NCBI GenBank assembly: GCA_905479265.1 | Contig: CAJQLX010000019.1 | Span: 1-64,000, forward strand | Reading direction: 5' to 3' | Length of the DNA stretch: 64,000 nt | Origin: an uncultured Alphaproteobacteria bacterium | GTDB lineage: Bacteria; Pseudomonadota; Alphaproteobacteria; UBA7985 | Shown: one piece after another, positions 1 through 7,598 of the stretch | Layout: each line of letters opens with the position of its first letter | Position numbering within the stretch: the first letter of the stretch is position 1 | The notes under the pieces: model-generated | Told to the model about the DNA's origin: nothing | Seen by the model: only the letters and a program-made list of their open reading frames with translations | Databases searched by the model: none | Position numbers and translations under genes: made by a program

Positions 1-137
1 TGTTGCGCTAAGATACCTTTGGGTATTTCTTCATCTGAAATTGGAATGCTTACATTGCTTTTGAAATCTATAGCAGTAATTGTATTTTTATCTATTATTA
101 ACCTATCAATATATCCAAGAATGTTATCGAGAGCTTG
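1..137 (-). CDS. addA: Fragment of AddA helicase-nuclease (PD-(D/E)xK nuclease core), off the left edge
   Basis: On the minus strand this stretch is open and translates to a segment containing GYIDRLIID, then AIDFKSN, then EEIPKGILAQ. That order matches the C-terminal PD-(D/E)xK nuclease core of AddA, the helicase-nuclease of AddAB double-strand-break repair; the Asp of IDRL and the Asp and Lys of DFK are the expected metal/catalytic residues. The C-terminal part continues off the left edge. The frame is closed by a TGA at 138-140, so no complete gene can extend rightwards. Only 35 of the first 120 bases are G or C, far below the rest of the window. I infer a foreign or mis-joined fragment, not a working gene. 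The family call is by eye from about 44 residues. Confidence 0.72.
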
Positions 138-566
138 TCAGCCTTGGCCATGATGGACTTGGTCGTCAGTGCCCTGCATAACGCTTTCCCGAGCTTCTTT
201 TGGACCGGTTTTTATCGGCGGGTGGCGCCGTCGACGCTAGAGGTCGGGCCATCACAAGGGACGCTTGGGTGCAGTCATATTGAATTTGGCAAGGGTGTTT
301 GCGGCACTGTGGCAGCGACGCAGAAAACGCGAATTGTCGATGATGTTCACGCAGAGCCCAACCACATCGCCTGTGACAGCGCCTCGCAATCGGAAATCGT
401 GGTGCCTGTTTTCGTCCGTGGCAAGCTTGCGGCCGTGCTAGATGTGGACAGCACGGCGGTTGCTGCCTTTTCGAGCACAGACCAGCACGCCTTGGAAGAA
501 ATCTGTGGCTGGGTTGGCGCGGCGCTCGAAGGCCGCGCGCTGGGCGGCGTGATTGTGGTTGAGTAG
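135..566 (+). CDS. msrC: Free methionine-(R)-sulfoxide reductase (GAF-type fRMsr), 5'-truncated
   Basis: A cytosolic enzyme that reduces free Met-R-sulfoxide with thioredoxin. The GAF-fold signature is clear: FWTGFYR near residues 22-28, VGPSQGTLGC with C46, GKGVCGT with C56, and HIACDSASQSEIVVP with C80. In the family these are the three conserved cysteines, and the third (C118 in E. coli YebR) is catalytic. Family members carry about 20-25 more N-terminal residues than are present here. The only nearby start is a TTG at 135; the frame is open upstream to 102, but that part is AT-rich and reads as AddA on the other strand. I infer that the true 5' end was lost at a junction around 122-137. 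It converges with the next gene, 6 bases apart. Confidence 0.85.
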   Translation: MSALAMMDLVVSALHNAFPSFFWTGFYRRVAPSTLEVGPSQGTLGCSHIEFGKGVCGTVAATQKTRIVDDVHAEPNHIACDSASQSEIVVPVFVRGKLAAVLDVDSTAVAAFSSTDQHALEEICGWVGAALEGRALGGVIVVE

Positions 567-572
567 AGCGGG

Positions 573-1052
573 CTAGAGCAACCCGTTAAACAGTTCAACC
601 AACTGGTCTACGTCCTGCAAACCGACATAGACGCCTTTCTTCCGGCCAAATTTATCGAACAAAATCAGCGTTGTGTACCGCGCCGCGCCGTGTTTGCTGG
701 CAAAGGCAATGCCTTCGCTCTTGTGCAAATACGCCATTCGGTAGTGCAAGCGGTCATCGTCGATCTCGGCGAGGGCGCGCTTGGTGTTGGCACGGAGGAC
801 GTCACAATCAGCACAGTTGAGTTGATGAACTTGGACAATCACCGGCTCACCCTGCCCCACAATGCTGAAATCTTCTTCCAAGCTTTGCCGACTGGCGAAC
901 AACCAAACGACGCCTGCAATGGCTGCTAAGACCACCAAACCCACGATCCCGGTAATCCACCGATCCCGTGTCCTCTTACGCTCCATGATTTTGGCATGGG
1001 CACTCAAAGGTGCGCTGGATAATTTAGAACCTTGCTTGGGTCGCTTCGCCAT
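573..1052 (-). CDS. Membrane-anchored thioredoxin-like protein with a CADC motif
   Basis: A 159-residue protein with a basic N-terminal cytoplasmic segment (1-31), one transmembrane helix (about 32-53) and a periplasmic domain. The domain reads VIVQVHQLNCADC with cysteines 80 and 83 spaced CxxC after a beta strand, and later YTTLILFDKFGRKKGVYVG, which resembles the strand-turn-strand end of a thioredoxin fold. ATG at 1052 is preceded by AGGGAG at good spacing. The N-in topology places the CxxC outside the cytoplasm, suggesting thiol redox work or sensing. The neighbouring methionine sulfoxide reductase gene, convergent with it, fits an oxidative-repair context, but that is inference. The exact family is unrecognised. 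Confidence 0.7.
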   Translation of the reverse strand: MAKRPKQGSKLSSAPLSAHAKIMERKRTRDRWITGIVGLVVLAAIAGVVWLFASRQSLEEDFSIVGQGEPVIVQVHQLNCADCDVLRANTKRALAEIDDDRLHYRMAYLHKSEGIAFASKHGAARYTTLILFDKFGRKKGVYVGLQDVDQLVELFNGLL

Positions 1053-1158
1053 GACTGGCTCCCTGTAACATCGCCGCTGAAAGATGGTTTTATGCGTAAA
1101 TATGTCACGTTATGCAATCATCGGTTTTAGCGCGCCCAAAAACGTGAAGGTCAGCCAC

Positions 1159-1195
1159 AAAAATGCCCGCTCAGATCAGGCAGATCCGAGCGGGC
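1159..1195 (-). terminator. Intrinsic terminator downstream of the His-rich secreted protein gene
   Basis: The 8-bp perfect stem GCCCGCTC (1165-1172) pairs with GAGCGGGC (1188-1195). Read on the minus strand, it is followed by ATTTTT. It lies about 100 bases past the stop codon of the minus-strand gene that ends at 1296. Confidence 0.7.
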
Positions 1196-1200
1196 AAGGT

Positions 1201-1274
1201 TAGCGCGAGTGAGACAGGGTGAGAGACGAATGGTCTCGCGCTAGTTTGGTAAAGGCAGGGTCTGGAGACCCTGC
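1201..1274. other. Two further perfect hairpins next to the terminator
   Basis: TAGCGCGAG (1201-1209) pairs with CTCGCGCTA (1235-1243). GCAGGGTCT (1255-1263) pairs with AGACCCTGC (1266-1274) across a 2-base loop. Both stems are 9 bp without mismatch and lie between the stop codon at 1296 and the terminator at 1165-1195. They probably fold in the 3' end of the minus-strand transcript and may protect it from exonucleases. Neither has a long T-run. Confidence 0.55.
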
Positions 1275-1295
1275 TTTAGATCCGTGAACGGCGGC

Positions 1296-2171
1296 TTAGC
1301 GAGCAAAGAACGAGAACTTGTCTTCGCCTGCGCGGTTTTGGATCACAACTTTCTTGCGAGCGTTCTTCTCATCAAGAAAGGCGATGAACGCCCGAGCTTG
1401 CTTGCGGGTGTCGAACGTCTGGATCAAAGCGCCGTTTGGCTTCTCAACCCGGAATTCACGCGGACCGTCCTTGTCGATCACCAGATTGTCTGGGTTCAGA
1501 CGAATGATCCGATCAGCACCGCTCCAGCCCTTGCCAACCCGTGGCAGTCGACCGTTGGCAAGGAACAGACGCGTTTTGTCTGCTTTGCCGTTCTTGCGAA
1601 CCGTTTTGATCACACACGTTGTATCAAGGCCCAAAGCATCGAGTGCGTGCGCAACCCGCTTCATCACCGGGCGTCGTGCGTTGATGGTCTCGAGCACAGA
1701 ACCATTGGGCCGACGAAGCGTGAACTCATGGGGCGCATCCCAGGAAATACCAATGTGGCCGTGGTCCCGACAAGACGTGGTGTAGTTAACCGCCCGCTGT
1801 TGAACAACCGGCTTAGGCGCGGGCTTTGGCGCAGGCTTTGGCGTCACGTGAACCCGTGGTGGGTTGTAGGGCTTTGGCGCGGCGTAGTGCTTTGGCGCAA
1901 CATAGCCATAGTGACCCGTCACTTCTGCGTTTGAATTGGACAGCGCATCGAGAAGAGCAATGCCACCGATCAGCAAACCGCCCAAAACAATGGCGTTACC
2001 CAGATTGTTGCCGTGCTGGTCCTGGCTCTGTGATGTTGAGTAGGTGTGCGAGTGCGGCAAGTGCGAATAGCTGTGGGTGTGAGAACCATCTGCCTTAGCA
2101 ACGCCCGCAACGGCAAACACGCTAGCGGCGGCAATCGAAAGAGTGGCGATGGTGGTGTTAAACTGTTTCAT
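1296..2171 (-). CDS. Secreted or anchored His-rich protein with a C-terminal two-repeat domain
   Basis: The 291-residue product has a signal peptide (1-27, ending VAKA), a His-rich segment (31-42, including LPHSHTYS), and a Gly-rich hydrophobic helix (about 59-76). A Pro/Lys-rich linker follows (94-122, PKPAPKPAPK). The C-terminal part contains two copies of a roughly 55-residue unit, starting DAPHEF (145) and DGPREF (235). Both have the pattern D-x-P-x-E-F-x4-P-N-G-x-[VL]-[LI]-x-T-[IF]-x-x-R. There are only two cysteines (134 and 186), possibly a disulfide. The helix may anchor the protein. I do not recognise the family. The order signal peptide, His-rich stretch, hydrophobic helix, domain recurs in the FG-GAP protein at 52.5 kb. 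ATG at 2171 is preceded by a purine-rich AGGACA. Confidence 0.75.
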   Translation of the reverse strand: MKQFNTTIATLSIAAASVFAVAGVAKADGSHTHSYSHLPHSHTYSTSQSQDQHGNNLGNAIVLGGLLIGGIALLDALSNSNAEVTGHYGYVAPKHYAAPKPYNPPRVHVTPKPAPKPAPKPVVQQRAVNYTTSCRDHGHIGISWDAPHEFTLRRPNGSVLETINARRPVMKRVAHALDALGLDTTCVIKTVRKNGKADKTRLFLANGRLPRVGKGWSGADRIIRLNPDNLVIDKDGPREFRVEKPNGALIQTFDTRKQARAFIAFLDEKNARKKVVIQNRAGEDKFSFFAR

Positions 2172-2672
2172 GGCTGTGTCCTCGGTAGCTTAGGTTTTGG
2201 GGCGCTTGCGGCTCCCCGGTTGGGGAGTTGGGGGAGAAGAGAAGTGGTTGGTTGGGAGCCGCGTTGCTTGTTGTTGATGAATTAAACCTAGCTTGGCCCC
2301 ATGTTGCTGTCAGACACGGTGCTCAACAACTTGAATCATTCTGTTTCAGAATGTTATGCCATTGAAAATATTGATTTTTTCAACATTCGATGCCGCGAAA
2401 GTTGACCTCATGCGCCAAAGCCCGCTTTTGAGGGAGCCAAAACGGACGCCCTGTCTGCTGCACGCTGCAAAAGTCTGCTAAACTTCCGCGCAACGCACGT
2501 CACAGCAGGTTGCCGATGGCCGAATCCCCGCATTTTGCTTGGCCCCAAGAAACGCGTGAAACTGTCCATTTGGGTAAAACGCTCATAGCCGATGATTTCA
2601 GCATCGCGGCACCAACGGGGGCAAATGCCGTCCGCGCTAACGTCATTAAAGCCCTAACCGTCGAATTGCCGG
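2172..2672. other. Intergenic region without a supported gene
   Basis: The stretch lies upstream of the His-rich protein gene and downstream of the MttB-like gene, both on the minus strand. It holds a small perfect hairpin (CTCCCC-GGTT-GGGGAG, 2211-2226) and an AT-rich stretch (about 2330-2395) that could carry the promoter of the 2171 gene. A plus-strand frame opening at 2510-2516 runs about 60 codons before entering the antisense of the MttB-like gene. It resembles nothing I know, and I do not call it. Confidence 0.5.
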
Positions 2673-4181
2673 TCAAAAGTCATCTGGAATCAGGCCTTCA
2701 AAACCCTTCAGCACCGCCTGTGCCTTTGCTCGTACAGCGGGGTCTAGGCCCGGCGGCGGTGGCTGTAGCGCGCGTTCTTTTACGTCTTGGTCCAATCGCT
2801 GAAGCAGGTCTTCATCCGGCAAATCGTTGTTACTGAGCGGGAAGTTCGCGCCGAGGAAGCGAGAGTCCCAGACCTGCGCGCGACAATTATCGACCGTGTG
2901 CGGTTCAGCGAGAAACTGCCCCCGCGGGCCAAGCTCTTGAATCAGTTCTGTACCGATTTGCTCAGGTGAGACCCGGAGCCCCTCCCACATTTTCTTGAGC
3001 AAGCCTGCGAGGTCATCACAGAGCACCAAAGCGTGTTCGGAAAACGTAAGACCCTGATCAAGCGAGCCGAGATAGTCACACGTCGCGGGTCGATTGTAGA
3101 ACATTTGCATCATGTTCGAAGACAACTCCCACACGGCGTCCTGATTAAACCGCCGCGCAACCGAACATCCGCCCGTGCCCGTAAGCGGTGGAATGCCAAG
3201 TTCCCGGCGCACCTGACAAATGGCCATGTCCGCCATTGATGTTTGGGAAAAACTGCCAATGGCGCCGGTCGCAGGCTCCATGAAGTAAACGTCCGAGCAA
3301 CCAACGCAAAAACTCCCCTCAGCTGCCAACTGCCCCAGAACCATCGCCGCAATGTCGGTCATAAGAGCATGAGTCACACACCCCGCGAGCGTGATCGGAG
3401 ACGACGCACCGCCAATAGGCAGCGTTCCAACACCCACCGGGATACCAGCCCGCGCCGCCATGATGATTTGATCACTATGAATGTGCGCAAAGTTCACGGG
3501 CAAAGGGGTCACGAGATGCAAGAAATAGGGCCGCTCGCGCAATGCCTCGGCGCTGCCGCGCAACGTGCTGGCGATTTCGATCACCCCAGCGAGTGAGACT
3601 GGATACTCACACAGCCATTCCAACGGCTTGCTCGTGTTCTCCATCATGCAAATGAATTCGTCCACCTCACCGTGCAGGGTCGAGTTTGGGACGTTTTTGA
3701 CCATGGTGCACACAGCATCAATGTTCGGCAGACCATCGGCTAACCGAGTGATCCGCGCCAGATCGTCTCGTGTTGAGGCCCGAGGCTCCTGCGTTGCTTC
3801 ATCATACACCGCAATGCAGGTCATGCCGGGCATAAATCGGGTGTGGTCTGTGTCGATGGTCAGCGGGTTTTCGCCGTTTCGGTCCCAAAGCGTGGTTTGC
3901 TTGGCAACGGTGTCCAACGCTCGCCGCGATACGGCCTCCGGGATCAGCACCAAACCATCCGCCTGCACATCACACCCTGCCTCGCGCAACAGGTCATCGG
4001 CTTCCGACCCCGGCTCAAAGATAACACCTGAGGTCGCGACGAGCTTTAACGCTGTATCAATGATCAGCTGTACGTCGGTGCCTGTGAGCGGTTGATAGGG
4101 TTGGGTCCAGCCTTGATGCCGCCCCGTGGATGGGGGCGCTTGATTGGATGACTCGGCGTTACGGCGGCGACCTCTTCGCAT
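2673..4181 (-). CDS. MttB-family methyltransferase, non-pyrrolysine type
   Basis: The 502-residue product is a trimethylamine methyltransferase (MttB) homologue. MttB-type enzymes move a methyl group from a quaternary or tertiary amine to a cobalt corrinoid protein; pyrrolysine-free relatives such as MtgB act on glycine betaine. Family features seen are the N-terminal GVIFEPGSEADDLLREAGC segment, the barrel segment VGVGTLPIGGASSPITLAGC (about 255-275), and a C-terminal helical tail. There is no internal TAG codon, so it is not the pyrrolysine type. No corrinoid-binding partner, MtbA-like enzyme or reactivase is present in the window. It is divergent from the flavin demethylase gene at 4377. 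The real substrate, and whether it uses a corrinoid at all, is open. The short basic N-terminus may include extra residues. Confidence 0.88.
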   Translation of the reverse strand: MRRGRRRNAESSNQAPPSTGRHQGWTQPYQPLTGTDVQLIIDTALKLVATSGVIFEPGSEADDLLREAGCDVQADGLVLIPEAVSRRALDTVAKQTTLWDRNGENPLTIDTDHTRFMPGMTCIAVYDEATQEPRASTRDDLARITRLADGLPNIDAVCTMVKNVPNSTLHGEVDEFICMMENTSKPLEWLCEYPVSLAGVIEIASTLRGSAEALRERPYFLHLVTPLPVNFAHIHSDQIIMAARAGIPVGVGTLPIGGASSPITLAGCVTHALMTDIAAMVLGQLAAEGSFCVGCSDVYFMEPATGAIGSFSQTSMADMAICQVRRELGIPPLTGTGGCSVARRFNQDAVWELSSNMMQMFYNRPATCDYLGSLDQGLTFSEHALVLCDDLAGLLKKMWEGLRVSPEQIGTELIQELGPRGQFLAEPHTVDNCRAQVWDSRFLGANFPLSNNDLPDEDLLQRLDQDVKERALQPPPPGLDPAVRAKAQAVLKGFEGLIPDDF

Positions 4182-4248
4182 GGGCTGGCCTTTTTGGTCT
4201 CAGGGATGCTTAACTCTAAGCCAAAGCTCAGCCGTGCTCCAATTATTA

Positions 4249-4262
4249 TTTGAGCGCTTAAT
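4249..4262. promoter_or_regulatory. Imperfect copy of the TetR-gap palindrome in the mttB-like/demethylase divergent gap
   Basis: TTTGAGCGCTTAAT matches 11 of 14 positions of the perfect palindrome at 8322-8335, including the first ten. It lies in the 195-base gap between divergent genes starting at 4181 and 4377, where an operator would control both. Chance matches to the same core exist in coding DNA (for example near 12415), so this is tentative. Confidence 0.35.
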
Positions 4263-4376
4263 TAAATATTGGACAGAACACCGGTCCTGACGGCATGATT
4301 TACGCGTTATTTTGCCTGTAAAACATATGCCTGTTTGCCGACAGACCCGGTCCGTTGTTCCAAAGTCGAGAAAACC

Positions 4377-6419
4377 ATGCGCGATCCCCGCCACGATATC
4401 TTGTTCGAGCCCCTCCCGATTGGGCCCGTCGTTGCTAAGAACCGGTTTTATCAAGTGCCGCACTGCTCCGGCATGGGGTGGAAACGGCCACAGTCGTTGG
4501 CGGCGATGCGGGGGATTAAGGCCGAGGGCGGCTGGGGCGTCGTTAATACGGAATATTGCTCGGTTCACCCGACGTCCGACAATGAGTACTTTGCCAATGC
4601 AACGCTTTGGGATGAAGAAGACATCCGCGCCAACGCGCTGATGACCGAAGCCGTCCATCGTCACGATGCGCTGGCGGGCGTTGAATTGTGGCTGGGCGGC
4701 GGGATGATCATGAACCTCAGCTCGCGCCTGCCGCCACTGGGCCTGCGCAATCGGCCACAAACCGACACGGGTGTTTATAATCCGGGCCAGACTAAAAAGA
4801 TCGATAAGCAGGACATTCGAAACCTACGCAAGTGGCATCGCGATGCCGCCAAGCGCGCGGTTTCGGCGGGGTTCGACATCGTCTACGTCTACGCCACCCA
4901 CGGGTATATGCTCGCTGAGTTTCTTGATCCATCGACCAACACGCGTTCGGACGAGTATGGCGGATCCCTCGAAAACCGGGTGCGGATCGTTCAGGAATTG
5001 ATTGAGGAAACCCGAGAAGCTGTGCAGGGCAAAGCGGCGGTTGCAACGCGCTTCAGCATCGATTTGGAGCAACCGGAAACGTACGACATGTTCAGCCTGC
5101 TCGCTGAGTTGCCGGATTTATGGGATTTGACGGTGCCAGACTATGGCATTGAAATGGGTGCGAGCCGGTTTGTGAAAGAGGGCGAATTGGCCCCCAGCGT
5201 CGCCGCCGCTAAAGCGCTTACCACCAAGCCCGTTGTGGCCGTGAGCCGCTATACCTCCCCCGATACCATGGCCGCGACCATCCGCTCTGGCGGCCAAGAT
5301 ATGATTGGCGCCGCCCGCCCCTCCATAGCCGACCCATTTTTACCTCAGAAAATCGAGCAAGGGCGGACCGAGGATATCCGCGAGTGCATCGGCTGCAACA
5401 TTTGTTACGCCCATGATTCCCTTGGCGTTCCCATCCGCTGCACGCAGAACCCAACGATGGGCGAAGAATGGCGCATGGGGTGGCACCCGGAACAGGTCGC
5501 ATCCAGCCCTAAGCCGGAGCGTGTTCTGGTCGTGGGCGGCGGTCCATCGGGCTTGGAAGCGGCGCGTGTGTTGGGGGAAGCAGGACACAGCGTAATGTTG
5601 GCCGAGGCCAGCCGCACCTTTGGCGGCCGCGTGACGACAGAATCCCGCTTGCCCGGCCTGTCCGAGTGGGCCCGGGTCCGAGATTGGCGGCTGGGCCAAC
5701 TGGCGAAACTTGAAGCCGTCGAAATGTTCCCGGAAAGCCCTATGAGGGCCGAGGACATTCGGGGTCTGGACATCGATCACGTTCTTTTTGCCACCGGCTC
5801 CCGGTGGTCTGCGGACACGGTGGGTCGCCATTCGGCCACTGGCCTGCGGGAAACGGTGCCGAGCATGGTTGTCAGCGCCGAAGTTGTCCTTTCTGGCGCC
5901 TCCATCGATGCCGAGCACATCCTGATTTATGATGACGATCACTACTACATGGGTTCAGTCGTCGCGCTGGCTCTGCGCGAAGCGGGCCATCATGTCACCT
6001 TGGTGACACCTGCGGGTCGTCCCTGCGAATTCGGCGTTTATACCGGCGAGATCTATGAATCCAACGCTCGCCTGTTTGCCGCTGGCGTCGAGGTTGTGAC
6101 CAATAAGGAAGTGGTGGCCTTGCAGCCGGGTATGGCCGTTTTGGAATGCACCATGTCAGGGCGCGAAAGTCATTTAACCTGTGACGCCATGATTCCGATC
6201 TGCCGCCGCTTACCCAACCTCAACGATTTTGACGCTCTCACAGCCCTGCAGGATGAGGGCAAAGCTGGATCGATACAGACGATCACCCGAATTGGCGATG
6301 CGGAAGCCCCCAACACAATCGCCGCTGCGGTCTATTCCGGCTATCGCGCAGGCGTGGAATTGGGGCGGACGGTTGATCTCGCGCGGGTCTTTGGCCGACG
6401 TGAACACCCAAAGGCATAA
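4377..6419 (+). CDS. TMADH/StcD-like Fe-S flavoprotein demethylase (dimethylamine/N-methylproline dehydrogenase family)
   Basis: The 680-residue enzyme has the trimethylamine-dehydrogenase layout: an Old-Yellow-Enzyme FMN barrel (about 1-330), a [4Fe-4S] loop, and a C-terminal ADP/FAD-binding part with VLVVGGGPSGLEAARVLGEAGH near residue 380. The cluster loop is ECIGCNIC followed by RCTQNPT, with cysteines 337, 340, 343 and 355, close to the C-x2-C-x2-C-x12-C of TMADH. Family members oxidatively demethylate di- or trimethylamine or, as in rhizobial StcD, N-methylproline. The ATG at 4377 matches the family N-terminus; an in-frame upstream extension has no family match. The Rieske gene follows after 18 bases in the same operon, as in stachydrine demethylation loci. 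Substrate is inferred only by class. Confidence 0.9.
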   Translation: MRDPRHDILFEPLPIGPVVAKNRFYQVPHCSGMGWKRPQSLAAMRGIKAEGGWGVVNTEYCSVHPTSDNEYFANATLWDEEDIRANALMTEAVHRHDALAGVELWLGGGMIMNLSSRLPPLGLRNRPQTDTGVYNPGQTKKIDKQDIRNLRKWHRDAAKRAVSAGFDIVYVYATHGYMLAEFLDPSTNTRSDEYGGSLENRVRIVQELIEETREAVQGKAAVATRFSIDLEQPETYDMFSLLAELPDLWDLTVPDYGIEMGASRFVKEGELAPSVAAAKALTTKPVVAVSRYTSPDTMAATIRSGGQDMIGAARPSIADPFLPQKIEQGRTEDIRECIGCNICYAHDSLGVPIRCTQNPTMGEEWRMGWHPEQVASSPKPERVLVVGGGPSGLEAARVLGEAGHSVMLAEASRTFGGRVTTESRLPGLSEWARVRDWRLGQLAKLEAVEMFPESPMRAEDIRGLDIDHVLFATGSRWSADTVGRHSATGLRETVPSMVVSAEVVLSGASIDAEHILIYDDDHYYMGSVVALALREAGHHVTLVTPAGRPCEFGVYTGEIYESNARLFAAGVEVVTNKEVVALQPGMAVLECTMSGRESHLTCDAMIPICRRLPNLNDFDALTALQDEGKAGSIQTITRIGDAEAPNTIAAAVYSGYRAGVELGRTVDLARVFGRREHPKA

Positions 6420-6437
6420 GCAGAGAGGCCGCAAGAC

Positions 6438-7598
6438 ATGACGTCCGCATCTTTACCACCTGCCGCCTCGCCGCTGTTGGATCATTCACCCGCCTCCCTG
6501 CCCGCGCGATCCTATTACGACCCCACGTGGTTTGAGCTTGAGCAACGCCTCCTGTGGCCCAAAACGTGGATTTACGCCGGGCGCGTCGCTGAGTTTGTCG
6601 CCGGCACGCTCAACCGTCGGTCGATTGCGGGTGAGAACCTGATGGTTGTTTGTGATGACACTGGCCACCTCCGCGCCTTTCACAACACATGCCGGCATCG
6701 GGGCTCTGAGCTTTGTGTCGCCCAGACGCAGTCATTCAACGGAAAACTGATACGCTGCCCCTATCACGCGTGGGCCTATAGCGCTTCGGGAGCCTTGGTC
6801 TCTACAGCCTTTGGCACACCATCGGACGATTTCACCAAGGCCGATCACGCGCTGTTTCCTGTTGCGCTAAAAGTATGGAACGGCTTCGTCTTTCTGTGCT
6901 TGGCCGACGAAGCACCCGCGTTTGAGCCCGACTTAGGCACTGAGATCCTCAACAACTGGCCGATGAACGACTTGGTTGTCGGCCATGTTTTCCAAAAGCG
7001 GCTCGCCTGCAATTGGAAAGTATTTTGGGAAAACTACAACGAGTGCCTCCACTGCCCCGGTGTGCATCCCGTCTTGAGCCAGCGGGTGCCGATCTATCAG
7101 CAGGGGCTGATGGCCCCAAATGAAGCCCGAAGTTGGAGCCCTTCAGCCCTGCCAGCTCCCGCATTGGGAGACGGTGCGGAAACGTGGACGGTCAGCGGCA
7201 AGCTCTGCGGCCCACCATTCACCCGGCTAACGGAACAAGAGCGCGCCGAAGCCCACACCTTTGTCACGCTTTACCCCTCGCTCTATCTGGTCGCTCACGC
7301 GGATTACGTGCGCGCGGTCACTGTCATTCCGATAAGCCCCGAAGAAACCCTGCTTCGGGCTGAATGGCTGTTCTTGCCTGACACCCTCGCGCAGTCGAGT
7401 TTCGACGTATCCGATGTCACAGACTTCGCCACGCAAGTCATGAAGGAGGATGGGGAAGCCTGTGAAATCAATCAACGCGGCCTGAAGTCGTCCAAGTTTA
7501 CGCACGGCCGACTGATGCCCGAAGAATTCGACGTCTATGGGTTCCAGCAATGGGTGCTCTCATTCCTGCCAAAAGACACCGAAGCCGGGTTTAAGTAA
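6438..7598 (+). CDS. Rieske non-heme iron oxygenase, betaine demethylase type (first of two)
   Basis: The 386-residue alpha subunit has a Rieske [2Fe-2S] site of C85-x-H87 and C107-x2-H110 (CRHRGS, CPYHAW). Its mononuclear iron motif is NYNECLHCPGVHP (199-211), with E202 bridging and H205/H210 as ligands. This places it with GbcA, stachydrine (Stc2) and carnitine oxygenases, which hydroxylate an N-methyl group so that it leaves as formaldehyde. The partner reductase is absent from the window. ATG at 6438 is preceded by GAGAGG. It is in one operon with the flavoprotein at 4377, and its stop overlaps the convergent TetR gene by 8 bases. The substrate is unknown. Confidence 0.92.
   Translation: MTSASLPPAASPLLDHSPASLPARSYYDPTWFELEQRLLWPKTWIYAGRVAEFVAGTLNRRSIAGENLMVVCDDTGHLRAFHNTCRHRGSELCVAQTQSFNGKLIRCPYHAWAYSASGALVSTAFGTPSDDFTKADHALFPVALKVWNGFVFLCLADEAPAFEPDLGTEILNNWPMNDLVVGHVFQKRLACNWKVFWENYNECLHCPGVHPVLSQRVPIYQQGLMAPNEARSWSPSALPAPALGDGAETWTVSGKLCGPPFTRLTEQERAEAHTFVTLYPSLYLVAHADYVRAVTVIPISPEETLLRAEWLFLPDTLAQSSFDVSDVTDFATQVMKEDGEACEINQRGLKSSKFTHGRLMPEEFDVYGFQQWVLSFLPKDTEAGFK

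Noticed and set aside
2510-2836. 108-codon plus-strand frame before the MttB-like stop
   Set aside because: The first 55-60 codons are in free DNA and have a modest ribosome-binding site, but no similarity is recognisable and the rest is antisense to the MttB-like gene.
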